A stretch of DNA of 64,000 nucleotides from Diplodia intermedia (Eukaryota > Ascomycota > Dothideomycetes > Botryosphaeriales > Botryosphaeriaceae), in assembly GCA_021495925.1 (NCBI GenBank), contig JAKEKT010000012.1:434001-498000 (forward strand), written 5' to 3'. The notes beneath the pieces were generated by a model. That model was not told the origin of the DNA. It saw only the letters and a list, made by a program, of their open reading frames with translations, and made no database searches. A program made the translations under genes and the position numbers. Numbering within the stretch: position 1 is the first letter of the stretch; the number at the start of each line of letters is the position of its first letter. Shown one piece after another: positions 13,201 to 24,611 of the stretch.

Positions 13201-14429
13201 AGGAGCGAGCGAGTACGAAAACCAACAAACACACGATGTAGGCGATTTGCAACACACACGTATTAGACGGGAGAAAGCTCCGGCGACAAGAAGAGACGAA
13301 ACCAACACACAGCTCACGGCGGCCCCCCCTCCCCTCCCCTCCCAAAGCGCCCCAGCGCTTGCCATCGTCCCGCCGCCCTCGTCTCACGTCCGTTACAACG
13401 CGCACTCACGCGCCACCGCCAGCCCTGCGATGTGCCACTAGATCATGTGAACCCCCCGTCGGTTAGCCCTGCGGCCGAGAGAGTAGTGCTCCTACTTGCT
13501 CCCGCCAAAGTGGTCCCCATTAAAGCTCCACTCCACACACCACGTGCAAAGGGGAGAAAAAGATGGGAAAGAAAAAAAAATGACGTGCATTTGCCGGAGC
13601 CGCGTGGCGCGGCCCGGCCCCTTCCTGCAACCCATCGTCATGCTTCACCTCTAATTATTATTGCGACGGGATTGAGCGAGCGAACGAGCGAGCGCGATAA
13701 GGAAAAGAGAAGGAAAAAAAAATTTGGGTGGAGTACGCACGAAGCAACCGCACAGCCACTTCGCTGCACGGCAATCGCGAACCAATCCTCACCTTGTACC
13801 CGCCTCACTATTTCCGCACCCGGCTCGAACGGGCAGGAATATCACGAAGATCTTATGGTGCGGCAATCGACAAGCATAAGCGAGAACAACGGAGCCATGT
13901 GACGCACGCCCGTGGCCTGCAAGGAGAAAGGGAAGGGAAAGGGAAAAGGGACGACAGGAGTAAGGTTGTGATGTCACGCCTCCAATGTCGTGATAAGGAT
14001 GGCGTTCTTCCTGCACGGGGAGTTGGGAGTACGTATTGGGATGTTGCTGTGCATCTTTAAACCATACAAGATCAACAATACAGAGTTTAACTGCATAAGT
14101 AGGGCACCAACTTTTTGTAAGGAAATATCGGTAAGGTCAAATCCCTTTCTAATCTGCCGTGCGCTGGCCAATCGCGAAAGTAGATGATGGTATATAAGAA
14201 AGTGGTGGTGCGCACCGAGACGAAACCATGGCGCGTTCGCCACGTAAAAAAAAAACAAACACCAAAAAAAAAAGAGACAACGAAATGGAGGTGCACGATC
14301 ATATCATCGTCCCCTTCGGAAAGCAAGCAAAAACGACAAAAGGAAAAAGAGATGTACGCCTCCCTCACCGAGGCCACCGCCCAAAACCTGCTTCCTTCAC
14401 CAACCAACCCCCCCGGTCCGTCCAACCCC
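10224..14429. other. Long 5' flank, no supported gene
   Basis: The 4.2 kb between the RasGEF start and the end of the next minus-strand gene shows only overlapping GC-rich frames without domain signal. It contains an imperfect CAGCAC/ACCAGC microsatellite near 10607-10655, several A-runs near 13570 and 13700, GAGC repeats near 13675-13695 and GGGAAA repeats near 13925-13955. It presumably contains the RasGEF promoter at its left end and the 3' UTR of the following gene at its right end. Confidence 0.45.
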
Positions 14430-17159
14430 TTATTTCCCTTTTTTCCAAAACGCCAACCGGCTCGGGCTCTTCATGCCGCTCATGTGGTGCTGCTCTTCCC
14501 CCCCGCTCATCAGCCCCTCGTCGACGACCTTGCCGCTGTCCCTCCGCCAAAAGACCAGTCGAGTCGGGGTCTTCGCGGCGGCGGCGGCAAGCTGGCCCTC
14601 GCCCTCCCTCTCCTTTTCCTTCTCGTCCCCGATATCCCTGCTCTTAATCGGCAGGGTAGAGGAGCGCTGGATGCCCCGGGGCGACGCAGCAGCAGCGGCA
14701 GCACCTGCTGACCGCCGTTCCCCGACGACGGCATCGGCATCGGCATCCGACATCCCCGCATAAGAGGCAGGGGCGGGGTAGGAGATGGTGGTGGACGCAA
14801 ACGCCACGCTCTTCCTCCTGCTCAACGCCGGTTTGCCGTTGCCGCCGCCGTTGGCGTTGGTGGTGGCCTGTTTCACCCTAATCTCCATCGCGCTCTGGCT
14901 CCTCCCTCCTCCACCCCTCATCGCGACCCGTGGGTTCTGCTGCCTCCCACCGCCACCAGCACCACTTCCTCCTCCCACCGCCACCACCATCCGTCCGCCT
15001 CTCCCCTGCGAAGCAGCAGGACCCGGCCACGGCACCGACGACGGTGCCGCCGCCGCCGAAACGGGCGACGTAGCAGTCGCCTGCCCGCGAGCTTTGTTGT
15101 TGGAGGAGGCGGCAGCGGCGGCGGTGGCGGCCGCCGTCGCCGCCGCGAGGCTGTAGCTCGACGAGGTCTTGTTCCTCGGAGGCATGGACGGCCGCTTCTT
15201 CGAGAAACGGTCGGGCGCGGGCAGGGCCGAGACTTCCGGCAGCGGCGCCATCGGCGCGGACCTGCCTGGTGCTTTGCCGAGGAGCAGGGATTGGTGGTGG
15301 TGGTGGTGGTGCTGGTCGTCCGTGGCCGACGGGTGGAACAGGTGTTGCGGGATCCGTGCCTCGAAGGACGAGGAGTGGCGGAGGGCTGGGAGCTTGGGTG
15401 GCGAGCTGGTCCCCATGCTTTTGGTGCGGTTGACGGTGGTGTGGGTGGTGGTGGTGGTTCCGAAGCCGGGGTGCATGGGGATGGCGTTGGATGAGTCTAC
15501 GGGAGAGAGAGTAATGCTGGGGGGTGAAGCGGTGGCGGGTGAGAATGGTGAGGATGAGGAAGAAGAGGCTTGTTGAAGGGTGATGATGTCTTCCGAACTG
15601 CGCGGGCTGGGGATGTGCAACAGTGCTGGCAGTTGTGGTGGGCCTCGTCGTGATGTTGCTGATGATGCCGATGCCTTCTGGTTCGCGACATCGGCGACGC
15701 CGACACTTCTCCTGTACCTCGTCTTCGTCTCCGGCGTTTTGCTCCTCCTCTTGCTCTCTACATCCGAAGGGACACCTTTTTCATCCTCGGTCTGCGTTTC
15801 CGTGGCGAGACTCCCTTTTCTGCCGAAGCCATGAATATGCAAGTGAAGCGGATGATGGAGCGGCAACTTTTCCATCTCGTCCCTCTGGCTCCAGTCCGGG
15901 CGTCTCCCAACCATGTACTCGCCAGCCTTACCCAGCTCGCCACTTGTGAGAGCACCGTCAGTGCCCTCAACGCATCCGGTGCTCCTGCTTTTCAGCAGCG
16001 CTTTACCTCTATTCCTTCCAGCCAAGTCGATATCCAACGTGCCGACAGGGCCCGCTTTTCTTGCGCTAGCGGTCTTCCGCAACGACTGATGCCGCTCCTG
16101 AGCCATGGCCTGCGTGTTCGTCCCCCGCTGCGTCGACACGTAGAGGCGCCACAGCTGGTCCGCATCTGTGCCGACGGGCATGGAGCGCCTCATGCTCCTC
16201 CGGTTCCCGTGCGCTTCCTTGACCCGCGTCTTCTCGCGCTCATATTCCAGCGCCGCGATCCGGGCCTCCGCAATGCGCATCGAAGACGACTTGCGGAGGT
16301 CCAATCCGGGAGTGCGGGTGCGCTTCTCGTTGGCGCGGGCGGACGAGGAGCGTCTCACATCGCCGCCGCTGTTGGTCCGGCCGGGCAATGGTGGCCTCCG
16401 AGCCTGCACAGCAGCACTCACGGCAGGGTCGACTCCGCCGTTCAGCGCATTCAGGCGCTTCGAGAGCTCGCCGGCCGCGACGGGTGCATTGAGGCCTTTT
16501 CCCGCGTGCAGCGCAAGCGATCTCCTCGCTGCCCTCCTGGCCTCTTGCCGCAGCGCTTCCAGCGTTGCCCGGTCCTCATTAGACCGAGGCGCCGAGGCAT
16601 GAGGCAGCGGTTCGGTCACGGTACGCGAGGCCAACAACACGGCGCCGCCGTTAAGCGCTGTGGTGGAAGACTTTTTCGAGAGGCTTGCGGCAGCTCCCGA
16701 GTTAGGACTAGCAAGAGAATGAGCCGACGCCGTGGCAGATTCTGTGCGTAGCTTCAGGAAGGGTGGGTTGGCTCCACTGTTGCTCTGCTGCTGGCTGCAA
16801 GGAACAGGGTGACGTGCGGCACCCGCTGACGACGCCTGCTTCGAGATGGCGGTAGGTTGTGCAGGCGGCGCTGCGGCATCGGATCCTGGTTCCAGCGAAG
16901 CGAGGTAGCGCTCCAGGCGTCGGGTCAATTCGGCCGCGTCGACGGGCACATGCGGTGAGCTCGGCTGCGGTGCAGGCTTGAAGGCGTAGCTGTTGAAAGA
17001 GAAAGGGTTGTTGGCCACCGGCTTGACAGCCGACGAACGCTTGTTTCCATCTGCGGAGAATTTGCTAGGGATGGAGGAGAAGCGCTGGATGGTGTGTTCA
17101 CAGTCAGCACGTGCCGAAGAGAGAGAGTCCAATGCGGTTCGAAAAAACGCAGGCATCAT
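14430..17159 (-). CDS. Large disordered Ser/Ala/Arg-rich protein
   Basis: A single uninterrupted frame of 909 codons starts at the ATG at 17159; the frame extends upstream only through non-ATG codons. I do not recognise a folded domain. The protein is rich in Ser, Pro, Ala and Arg, strongly basic, with a poly-Ala tract, a His run and many RRxS-type phosphorylation-like sites. Residues 1-40 are the most ordered-looking part and resemble a short amphipathic helix. Two near-identical short motifs with the consensus K(S/T)P(S/T)RLxFW plus two basic residues occur at about 863-873 and 897-909, the last one forming the C-terminus. The length of the open frame in GC-rich DNA, an in-frame ATG and the motif duplication support a real gene. 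A role in morphogenesis or cell-cycle scaffolding would be pure guesswork. Confidence 0.75.
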   Translation of the reverse strand: MMPAFFRTALDSLSSARADCEHTIQRFSSIPSKFSADGNKRSSAVKPVANNPFSFNSYAFKPAPQPSSPHVPVDAAELTRRLERYLASLEPGSDAAAPPAQPTAISKQASSAGAARHPVPCSQQQSNSGANPPFLKLRTESATASAHSLASPNSGAAASLSKKSSTTALNGGAVLLASRTVTEPLPHASAPRSNEDRATLEALRQEARRAARRSLALHAGKGLNAPVAAGELSKRLNALNGGVDPAVSAAVQARRPPLPGRTNSGGDVRRSSSARANEKRTRTPGLDLRKSSSMRIAEARIAALEYEREKTRVKEAHGNRRSMRRSMPVGTDADQLWRLYVSTQRGTNTQAMAQERHQSLRKTASARKAGPVGTLDIDLAGRNRGKALLKSRSTGCVEGTDGALTSGELGKAGEYMVGRRPDWSQRDEMEKLPLHHPLHLHIHGFGRKGSLATETQTEDEKGVPSDVESKRRSKTPETKTRYRRSVGVADVANQKASASSATSRRGPPQLPALLHIPSPRSSEDIITLQQASSSSSSPFSPATASPPSITLSPVDSSNAIPMHPGFGTTTTTHTTVNRTKSMGTSSPPKLPALRHSSSFEARIPQHLFHPSATDDQHHHHHHQSLLLGKAPGRSAPMAPLPEVSALPAPDRFSKKRPSMPPRNKTSSSYSLAAATAAATAAAAASSNNKARGQATATSPVSAAAAPSSVPWPGPAASQGRGGRMVVAVGGGSGAGGGGRQQNPRVAMRGGGGRSQSAMEIRVKQATTNANGGGNGKPALSRRKSVAFASTTISYPAPASYAGMSDADADAVVGERRSAGAAAAAASPRGIQRSSTLPIKSRDIGDEKEKEREGEGQLAAAAAKTPTRLVFWRRDSGKVVDEGLMSGGEEQHHMSGMKSPSRLAFWKKGK
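14433..14573 (-). other. Duplicated C-terminal FW motif
   Basis: Bases 14541-14573 encode KTPTRLVFWRR and bases 14433-14471 encode KSPSRLAFWKKGK. The spacer is 23 residues, acidic and His-rich. The DNA copies differ at synonymous and conservative positions, so the peptide rather than the DNA appears to be constrained. Confidence 0.7.
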
Positions 17160-19589
17160 GCAAAGCGAGGAGGATGGGAGCGAAGTCGAAGGTACGTAGC
17201 GCACAAGACTGATATACGCTTTTTACGAACCTTTGGGAGCGCTGCAGCGGTCATGATGGTCTGGTGATGAGCGGTGGGCCGGCTAGTTCGATTTTCTGAC
17301 GGTACGCTCGTGAATGGACAGCGAGAGCAAGAGGCGCAACAGCCAGGCCGCAGGAACAAACGAGCGTGGGGGAGACGAGGCTAGAGAGACATTTGTTGGA
17401 GAGAGAAGAAAGCGGCTACAGACAGGATTTCCTATGGCTGCGAGGCGGATATACAGGAGAGCGAAGGGCGGCATTTTACTCGCCGGCTGTAACATCGGTG
17501 TGAAGAGTGGCAGCAGGGGCGCAGTGACTACGCCAGATGCGCATTTGGGACGAAGCAAAGGCCTGTTGGAAGTGGGCCATAGTAGGCAAGGCGCACCTAG
17601 ATTGGGGAAATCGAGGTCATGCGAGCGCATGGAGCAGCTCAAGCAATAATGAGCCTAGAGTTGGGTCTTGCCTAATCGGGCTACGGCGCGCCCCGGTGGT
17701 GTGCTCGACTTGGGCGGATGTGCCAAATTGCAGCCCGTCGGCCGCGGTGCGCTGCTGTGCCACTGCCGCCGGGCCTGCTGGCCGGACGGGACTCGCTGCC
17801 GTCCGGTCTTCTGCAGGCGGTCCACGGGCGGGTGCAGGACAGCATCAAGGGCGAACGGCGCATCAGTCGATCGCGATGGGCGCGTAGTGAGGAATCGCCA
17901 AGGAGCGCATGGGATTGTGCAGGCTGAGGCAGCGGACGGCCAGTGGAGGAAGTTGCGCGGAGCGAGCTGGATGCGGAGTCGGCGAAGCTGGGGTGCGCGG
18001 GCCAGGCTGTTAGTTAGCGCGGCTGTTATTTGCTGCGGCCCTAAGCGATCCAACCCCAGCCAGGCCTGCTGTGCGCGCTAACAGCTTCTGCGTCTTGTAC
18101 CTCTATAACTCAGGCCAGTATCGCTGCGCGTGAGAGCCGGCAGTGAGTTGTCAAAGCTGCCGCTCAGTTGTGCTTCTTGGGTTGAGGTGGTTATTTGCAG
18201 GGTGGAGACTATTGCGGCGCTACTTCCAGGGTCCGGGCTCGCGCGACGCTACGCACGTCAGAGCGCCTCCAGAAATTTAGGCCGAAAAACGCGGGGAGAG
18301 CCCCCGTCTTGTCCCTGCTTGGCCGTCCACCCCTCAACAACTTCAACCGACTACATCCTGGCTTCGTCAACACCATTACCACGCCTCCAGCCACAACCCT
18401 CTCGACACACCGTGTGGTTCCCCGGGTTCGATTCTGGGACCCATCTCACCGCCCAAGCCTCGTCGGCCTTATTCTCAGCCTCATGGGTCCACGTGTTGCC
18501 GCCGCCACCGGCTGCCCCTACGGCCACGGCATTTCCCACTGCGCCTCTGGCTAAAACTCATCTCCGCCCTCAACCCTTTTTCCACGCTATGCACACACAC
18601 ACCAGATCCAACCTCAGATCCACCTCAGCTTTCATGATCACAACCTTATCCTTGGCAGGCCTGTTCCTCCCTGTAAAATTATAGGAACAACACGAAATCA
18701 GCCACAGCAACAACCTTGTAGCCAACATCTCGAGCTGCGATATCCATGTGTTGTTAAGGTGGCCTGAAAAGAGCTCCGAGCTGACCCGACCCGTTTTCTC
18801 TCCACGAGGCGGGTATTGCCGTCGGCTTCGCTCGCCGGCCCACGGCCAGCTTCGTAGCACTGTGCGGGCCGAACGACGCCTCCTCTCCGTCCATACTCTA
18901 GCCTCCGGATTTTCGGCTCAATCTAAGCCCTATCGAAATTCGTGTTCCCCTCGCTTGAACACAAATTCCCATCTAGCTCGAGGGTCTTCAGATAGTGTCG
19001 ATTGCCGACGACGTTTGATCGGCGGATCGTCTTGCGCTCCAGGCGGGAATGGCCGGCCGGGTACCTTAACCCGTTGAGGGACTCGGGGCTTCCTCTGATC
19101 CGGACTCTTCCAGTTCCAGTCTCGATTCTTGCCGATGTGTGGAGATTCGATCATGACAGGCCCCTGGCAGCTCGTTCCTCCAAGCCGCTCAGCGTGTAGA
19201 CACTGACTCTTCCCGGCTTACAGTAATCCCCCGCCATAGCCACCATGATGTCTGGCAACGTGGCCTCAAGTCCTCCTTGAACATCTCACGCGACCATGTC
19301 CGACCACCAGCCACCGTCGTAAATGGCGTTCCTGATCTCTGCTCATGAGCGAGCGCAGAGGAGACCCCGGTGCGTGGTAGGAATTAAGCACGCAAGGACC
19401 CCGGCGCTTTTAGCGCTGATCTGGCTTCGAAGAGTCCTTCCTCTTCTGATTCACGCTCAGTTCCATAGCTTGATAAAAACAATGTCAGTCTACTGTCAGA
19501 GAAGAGCGACACAGTGAATTGCGGAAGATCTCATTCTTCCGTGTCACGCAAAGGGAATTCAGAGACCATTGAAGAAGCAGAGTGAAGGG

Positions 19590-21330
19590 CTTGTAAGAGC
19601 TTAGAAGGCGATGCCGCCAGTAGGACCACCCATAAGAGCTGATATTCTGACCGTCCTTGAAGGTGATATCGACGCAAACAGTGAGAAAGTAAGCAAACGT
19701 TCGAAGTATGAGCGTGATGGGTGATGTCATGGTTGAAAGGATGTACGCACATGGGGACGGCGACATTACAGATTCAACGCTTAGAGGGAGAAGTCACATG
19801 CTATAAATACAGGGAAAGTGCTTAGTGTTTCGTGCCTTTGTCTTGTTTCTCCCATCAATCAAGTCCTCTGTGACCTTCAGCGCAGGCTGAGAACAATACT
19901 TGCTGGTGTAAGGCACAGCAGCATTGACAGGAGACACAGTGCTGAAATTTGGGGCACACTGTTCGGCATCGTTTACAATCCTCAACCTTAAGTATATGTC
20001 AGCCTCTGACCGCTTGGCGCACTCTCAATGTTCCAGTCACACGGGATTTCTGCACTATTCTCAGCAACGGGATGACATTAGTGTTATACCGGTCATGGGC
20101 CGCCTATGTTTAGTGGCCTAAGCTCAAGGCCCTCATAAAAAAATTTCTTACCGGGATTGAGGGCGTGTCGAACATAATCACAGCAGTGAGACAGTAGAGC
20201 TGGAGTAACTACAAGTTCCTCAACCTGGTATGAAATTACAACTTGGCCCTTCGTTGAAAGGAATATGCTACAAACTTTTGGTGTGAGACACCTGCCGCAG
20301 TAACAATAGAGACCCAAGAATGGAAAGGACCACAGAAGCCGGGACACTATTGTGATACGGTGAAACAAGTGGGCAAAAAGCAAGATTGGTGAGGCAACGC
20401 ATCTTTTAAATGGAGAATCCACTTCATTCATTGTAGATGCTGGACGTTGCCGATTTACTTCTGTTCTCTGAAAAGCTTGCAGCTGGGAGCAGAGAATAAG
20501 CGAACCCAAGGTCCAGGAACAAGCCGAGCCAAGGAAGTGTCCTCTGTCAATCCAATTACTGTCCAACACTCACAACAGTTGTTGTTGAGTGGGAGTGAAG
20601 AGGAAGGGCTCTGTAGAATTTAAACAGAAGCATTTTCTACTTGGAATCCGCAGCAGCGTTTGCACGTGTACGACCCATGCCTGTGATTCATGATTATGCC
20701 TACCCGAAGCTATCAAGATGCCATCAACGTCTTGCTTTTGCCTCATCACATGCGGTCCGGCTCCCGGAGCCCAGATCCCACATGATGCCCCGTCAAAGCC
20801 CCACAGGTCAGAGGCAGTACAAAAGCCCGCCTCGAGCACAATAAGCCCTTTCTCGTCGCAGTACACAGTCCACCCTGGTACAGGCATCACGGGCGGACAA
20901 AAAGGCGACCGCGTTTTTGGGACTCCCAGAGAATAGCATACATAAGACTGCTCGTTGCTCTTTCCGTCCTGCCGTGTCTTCAACACACCCATCAAGCAAG
21001 CCACGCTGCCACCGCACCTCAGTGTGCCACCAAACAACGCTGTCGATCAGCAATACCCACTGATGATGAACACGCCCAGGCATTCTCGATTCCGTACATC
21101 AGTAAGCTATAGCCCCGGTTTAGCAGTAAACAGGAGCATCCAGACCAGTGACAAGGGGGGAATCTGAACCGGTCCAAAGCAAGGAAGGGGGCAGTTCTGC
21201 GATGTGGTGTACCTCTGTCCAACTCACTGAGATCCAGGAGTACGGTGCCCTCAGTGGAAAAATTTCGTGCCCAGAACTGACCGAGTTTCTCTCTAGAGAA
21301 GCGGGAACTTTGACTGGTTGGTGACGGCGC
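19590..21330 (-). CDS. Possible intron-rich Cys-containing protein, unresolved
   Basis: On the minus strand, a TATAAAAG box at 21356-21363 is followed by a frame ending near 20570 that contains VPGWTVYCDEKG and six spaced cysteines. That frame meets a good donor (GTGAGTGTT) at its 3' end. Splicing to the acceptor near 20287 keeps the frame open through QVVISYQVEELVV and a CC pair to another donor (GTAAGA) near 20152. Two further fragments follow, VPYTSKYCSQPALKV near 19870-19930 and CVDITFKDGQNISSYG near 19625-19675, the latter ending at a stop. The start codon, the last intron and the family are not resolved. A secreted cysteine-rich protein or a decayed gene are both possible. Confidence 0.25.
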
Positions 21331-21355
21331 GGGGAGAAGCAACCTCTCGCCCTCG

Positions 21356-21363
21356 CTTTTATA
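21356..21363 (-). promoter_or_regulatory. TATA-box-like element
   Basis: The minus strand reads TATAAAAG, followed about 40 nt downstream by a CACCAACCAG segment that looks like a fungal transcription start context. It fits only with the doubtful gene at 19.6-21.3 kb. Confidence 0.35.
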
Positions 21364-21782
21364 CAAGATCCCCACCCTGTATCCCCCATGTCAGGATCAC
21401 CTGCTAGACCGGGATGCAATCCCACGTGCCCGCAACCATATCGGCATCAAAGAGATAAACACGAGGCACTCTCATCGAGGAGCGAGGTATCCGGAAGCCG
21501 ACGCGCAGGCTTCCGCATTCTCCTTTCCGCACCAGAGCAGCAGTCATGAAGTTCGGCGACCAGGAAGCAGACCGTGGACAAGATCATCATTCATAGAAAG
21601 CATCTTGACAAAATCACCACAGCAGGACTGAAGTCACGGCAATTGTGCAGGGAAATTTGGTGCTGGGCAGGCCATTATAAGCCCGCCGCTCAATCAGTCA
21701 TATCATTACAATCGTCCTACCACACACACCCGCAGGGCATTTCCTTAAGTTTCTTAATCATCACTCCCCCACGCTTCACCAA

Positions 21783-23697
21783 CTAAAACTTCCTCCTCTT
21801 CCCGCCTACTTCATCATCGCCATCCGCCGGCGTCCCACCACCTCCACCACCACCGCCGCCGCCGCCGCCGCCGCCCGCGGCATTAGCATTACTCGTAGCC
21901 TCGTACACGCTCGTCCGCTCCGCAGTGCGCCAGTTGGCCACGCTCGCCTCGACATCCTTCGCCATCTCGACCGCGTCGCTCACGACTCCGTCCTCGCCGC
22001 TGTTGAACATGACGGCGTTGGCGAACATGCGCATCAGCTCCTTCTCCAGCTGCGCCGAGTTCACGATGCCCCGAGGCGGCAAGAGCTCCTCCGATATCGG
22101 CAGCGTGATGTGCGTGCTGGTGCTCGGCATCTGGGTCGGCGTGGCGGGCGCGCCGCCTGGAGAATTTGCCGAAGGCGTGTCGGCAGTGGATTGGGTCGTG
22201 GCCGCAACGGCGCGGGAGCCGTTGGTGATTGCGGTACGGATGGATTTGAGGTCCTGGGGACGGCGGATGATATCGTAGTATCCTTCGGCATCCTTAGGTT
22301 TGACCGGGTGGGAGAAGAGACTGGCGTGCTTGTGCGAAGTGATGTCGTTCATAACCGGTACGCTCATCCGCCCGAAATTTCGACTTGCAATGACAAAGGT
22401 AGGCGGACCGGGTGTACCCATGTGGATGTCGATGTCGGGGATATCCGGTTCTGCGGTCTCGGACTCTTCGCGTGGGTCGCGTTTACGTTTGTGGTTTGCC
22501 GTTTGAGACTGCTCCAGAACTGATTGCAGCGTTCCCGCCCTTCGACGCGTACGCCGACCTCCGGATGTAGGGGTCTCAGTGGTGGACTGCGCATCCGACT
22601 CCATCGTTTCCGCCGGCGTACTCGGCTCTGCCTTGACATCTGGCCCTGGCTCATCTACATGTGAGGCAACCGACTGACTCCTAGTCCTTCCACGAGCAGA
22701 TCCAGTCACAGCAGACGATGCCACACTCGTCCCTCGTGCCTTCCTTGCACCCTTTCGGGATCCCTTGCCAGGTTTCGGCGTCTCAGCTGCATCAGGTGCT
22801 GGCATCTCTTTTGATTTGACAGCCCGCTTCGATTTTGAAGTGGAGCTCAGCGGAGCGCTAGACTGCAGTTCTGGGGACCTATCGGGGGAGATTGGACTAG
22901 CGGGGTTCGGATTCCATTCTTGAATGGGCTTGCTCTGAGGCATAGGTTGCTTCCAAGATCCAAAGCGGGTGTTCACGTGCAACGCGGGTAGCCTGCGCAT
23001 AGAAGCGGCAGCGCCCGGGTGCGGATAAAGCGGGTGCTGGCCTGAAGAAGGATGGTATTGAGGCACTTGCGAAGGCCTGACCGGAGTTGCAGCGGCGTTC
23101 CTGGGCGACGGCTGGGGACGAACAGACGGCGGACGCGCTGCCTGCGCTTGCTGTTGGCGCATCTGCCTTTCCTGTGCCTTGTGAGCTTGAACCGGATCCT
23201 GCGCCATGACCTGGAAAGGTTCCAGAATCACACCACCGCCTCCTCGGGGCGGCAACGGATGCTGGACGGGTGGGTGATACATTGGCTGAGCGTGCGGATA
23301 CGGAGGCTGTCCCGGGTACTGAGGATAGAGACCAGGCTGCTGCACATGTGACGCGTGGTGAGTACTTGGTGAATGCGGGGCTGGACCTGGTGGAGGGCCA
23401 GGTGGGAACGGTCTTGGATGCTGATGAGGAGAACCTGACGGTGGTCGATTAAACGGCCCAGTTCCTTCGTGCATCGATGGTACCTGCAATGGCGGGGGAG
23501 GATACTGTATGTTCTGCATATTTGGAGGCGGAGGCAGGATTACAGGCTGTCCCTGCGGTGGACGAGAGCTTGTGGGGACATTTTGAGCAGTGGGACTCTG
23601 AGAACCTCCAACGGAAGTAGAAGGATGTGGTGGACCGTAGGGCGAAGGATATGGGCCATTATGCGGTGGTTGCTGCGGAGGTATTCTGGCATGTTGT

Positions 23698-23732
<35 letters not shown>

Positions 23733-24611
23733 AGGTTGCGGCTGTAGAGGTTGCTGCGGATGTGAAGAGGTCCGCTGGTGGGATGCAGGTTGCGGTGCAG
23801 GTTGCGCTTGCGCTTGAGACTGAACAGGGGATTGTGCGGCCGACTTCAGGTGGGGGGAAGCACTTCCATTAGCAGGAGGATCGGACGGATGGTTAATGAT
23901 GCTCTCTATTTTGGCCGAAGACCGACGCGGCGCCGGCGCTTGCTGGGCAGCAGGCGACTGCTCTTTGCTGCCAGGCGGGCTGGGCTGGGGAGCTGTAGCA
24001 GGTGCTTTCACCGGGCCTGGTACATCCTGCGGCGCAACCTCCGCGGCGGGCTGAGCAACAGCCGGTGACGGTGCAGCAGCAGGCGAGACGTGACCTGCCT
24101 CTCCCGCGCCATTGACCAAGTTTTCCCGTTGCAGACGCTCATCCCACTCGCCGTTTTGAATGGCGCGAAGCTCGCGCGAGAAGTGGTCATAACGCTTCTC
24201 GTGTTCGCGGATCTCTTCAATCGCATGGCGACGGTAGCGTGTGTACAGCTTCGCGATCAGCTGGGGCAGCAGATGTTGGTGCTGTGCAGCTTCCTGGACG
24301 GAGGGCAAGCTGGGGCTCGGTGCTTTGCGCTTTCTCGACGGGCTGTCGCCATTCTGGACGGGCGGTTCGTTCTCGGACCTCGGGTCGAGCTCGTCGCGGA
24401 TCTCTTCCTTTAACAGATGCAGGTACAAGTCGCGCAGGGCATCGGGAGTAAGACGGTCGGGGCTGAAGCTCGCGGCGTCCTTTACGGCATCATTGTGCAG
24501 TAGCAGATCTGAGACCTTGGCGAAGACCTGTGCTTCTACGCCATAGCAAGCGAGAGATTGGAACAGCAGGAGCGACTCTAGCGGTGTATAGTGGGCTGGG
24601 AGGCTACTCAT
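21783..24611 (-). CDS. BRD8/Bdc1-like bromodomain protein (NuA4 type)
   Basis: A single exon of 942 aa starts at the ATG at 24611; the frame continues upstream only to a TTG. The N-terminal 190 residues (TPLESLLLFQSLACYG, then a helix with YDHFSRELRAIQNGEW) match the BRD8/Bdc1 N-terminal region that anchors these proteins in the NuA4 histone acetyltransferase complex. The middle (about 200-620) is Pro/Gln-rich with a poly-Gln run. The bromodomain lies at about 742-895, with the acetyl-lysine Asn in AVMFNSGEDG. It is split by a Thr/Pro/Ser-rich insertion of about 45 residues. A run of 14 Gly and a basic KRRKF form the C-terminus. Expected role: nuclear, reading acetylated histones. An alternative would be another fungal bromodomain protein, but the N-terminal match makes that less likely. 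Confidence 0.85.
21840..21881 (-). repeat. In-frame CCACCG/GGC microsatellite (poly-Gly)
   Basis: A trinucleotide repeat encodes the C-terminal glycine run of the bromodomain protein. It is likely length-variable between strains because it is a nearly pure triplet tract. Confidence 0.8.
23694..23741 (-). repeat. In-frame CAG/CAA microsatellite (poly-Gln)
   Basis: CAA/CAG triplets on the minus strand encode a run of about 14-16 Gln in the disordered middle of the bromodomain protein. Further Gln-Pro dipeptides flank it. Confidence 0.8.

Larger units (their letters stand above)
17160..21782. other. Intergenic interval with one doubtful gene
   Basis: The first 2.3 kb (17.2-19.5 kb) is GC-rich and carries only overlapping frames without domain signal. 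From 19.5 to 21.4 kb the composition becomes more AT-rich and contains short minus-strand frames with cysteines that may be exons (listed separately). The last 400 bp is the 3' flank of the bromodomain gene. Confidence 0.45.

Noticed and set aside
18420..18450. GGTTCGATTC-like stretch resembling a tRNA B box
   Set aside because: No A box, no acceptor or anticodon stems at the required spacing on either strand.
18130..18684. 184-codon plus-strand frame
   Set aside because: Low-information Ser/Pro/Ala composition, no family match and competing frames of similar length.
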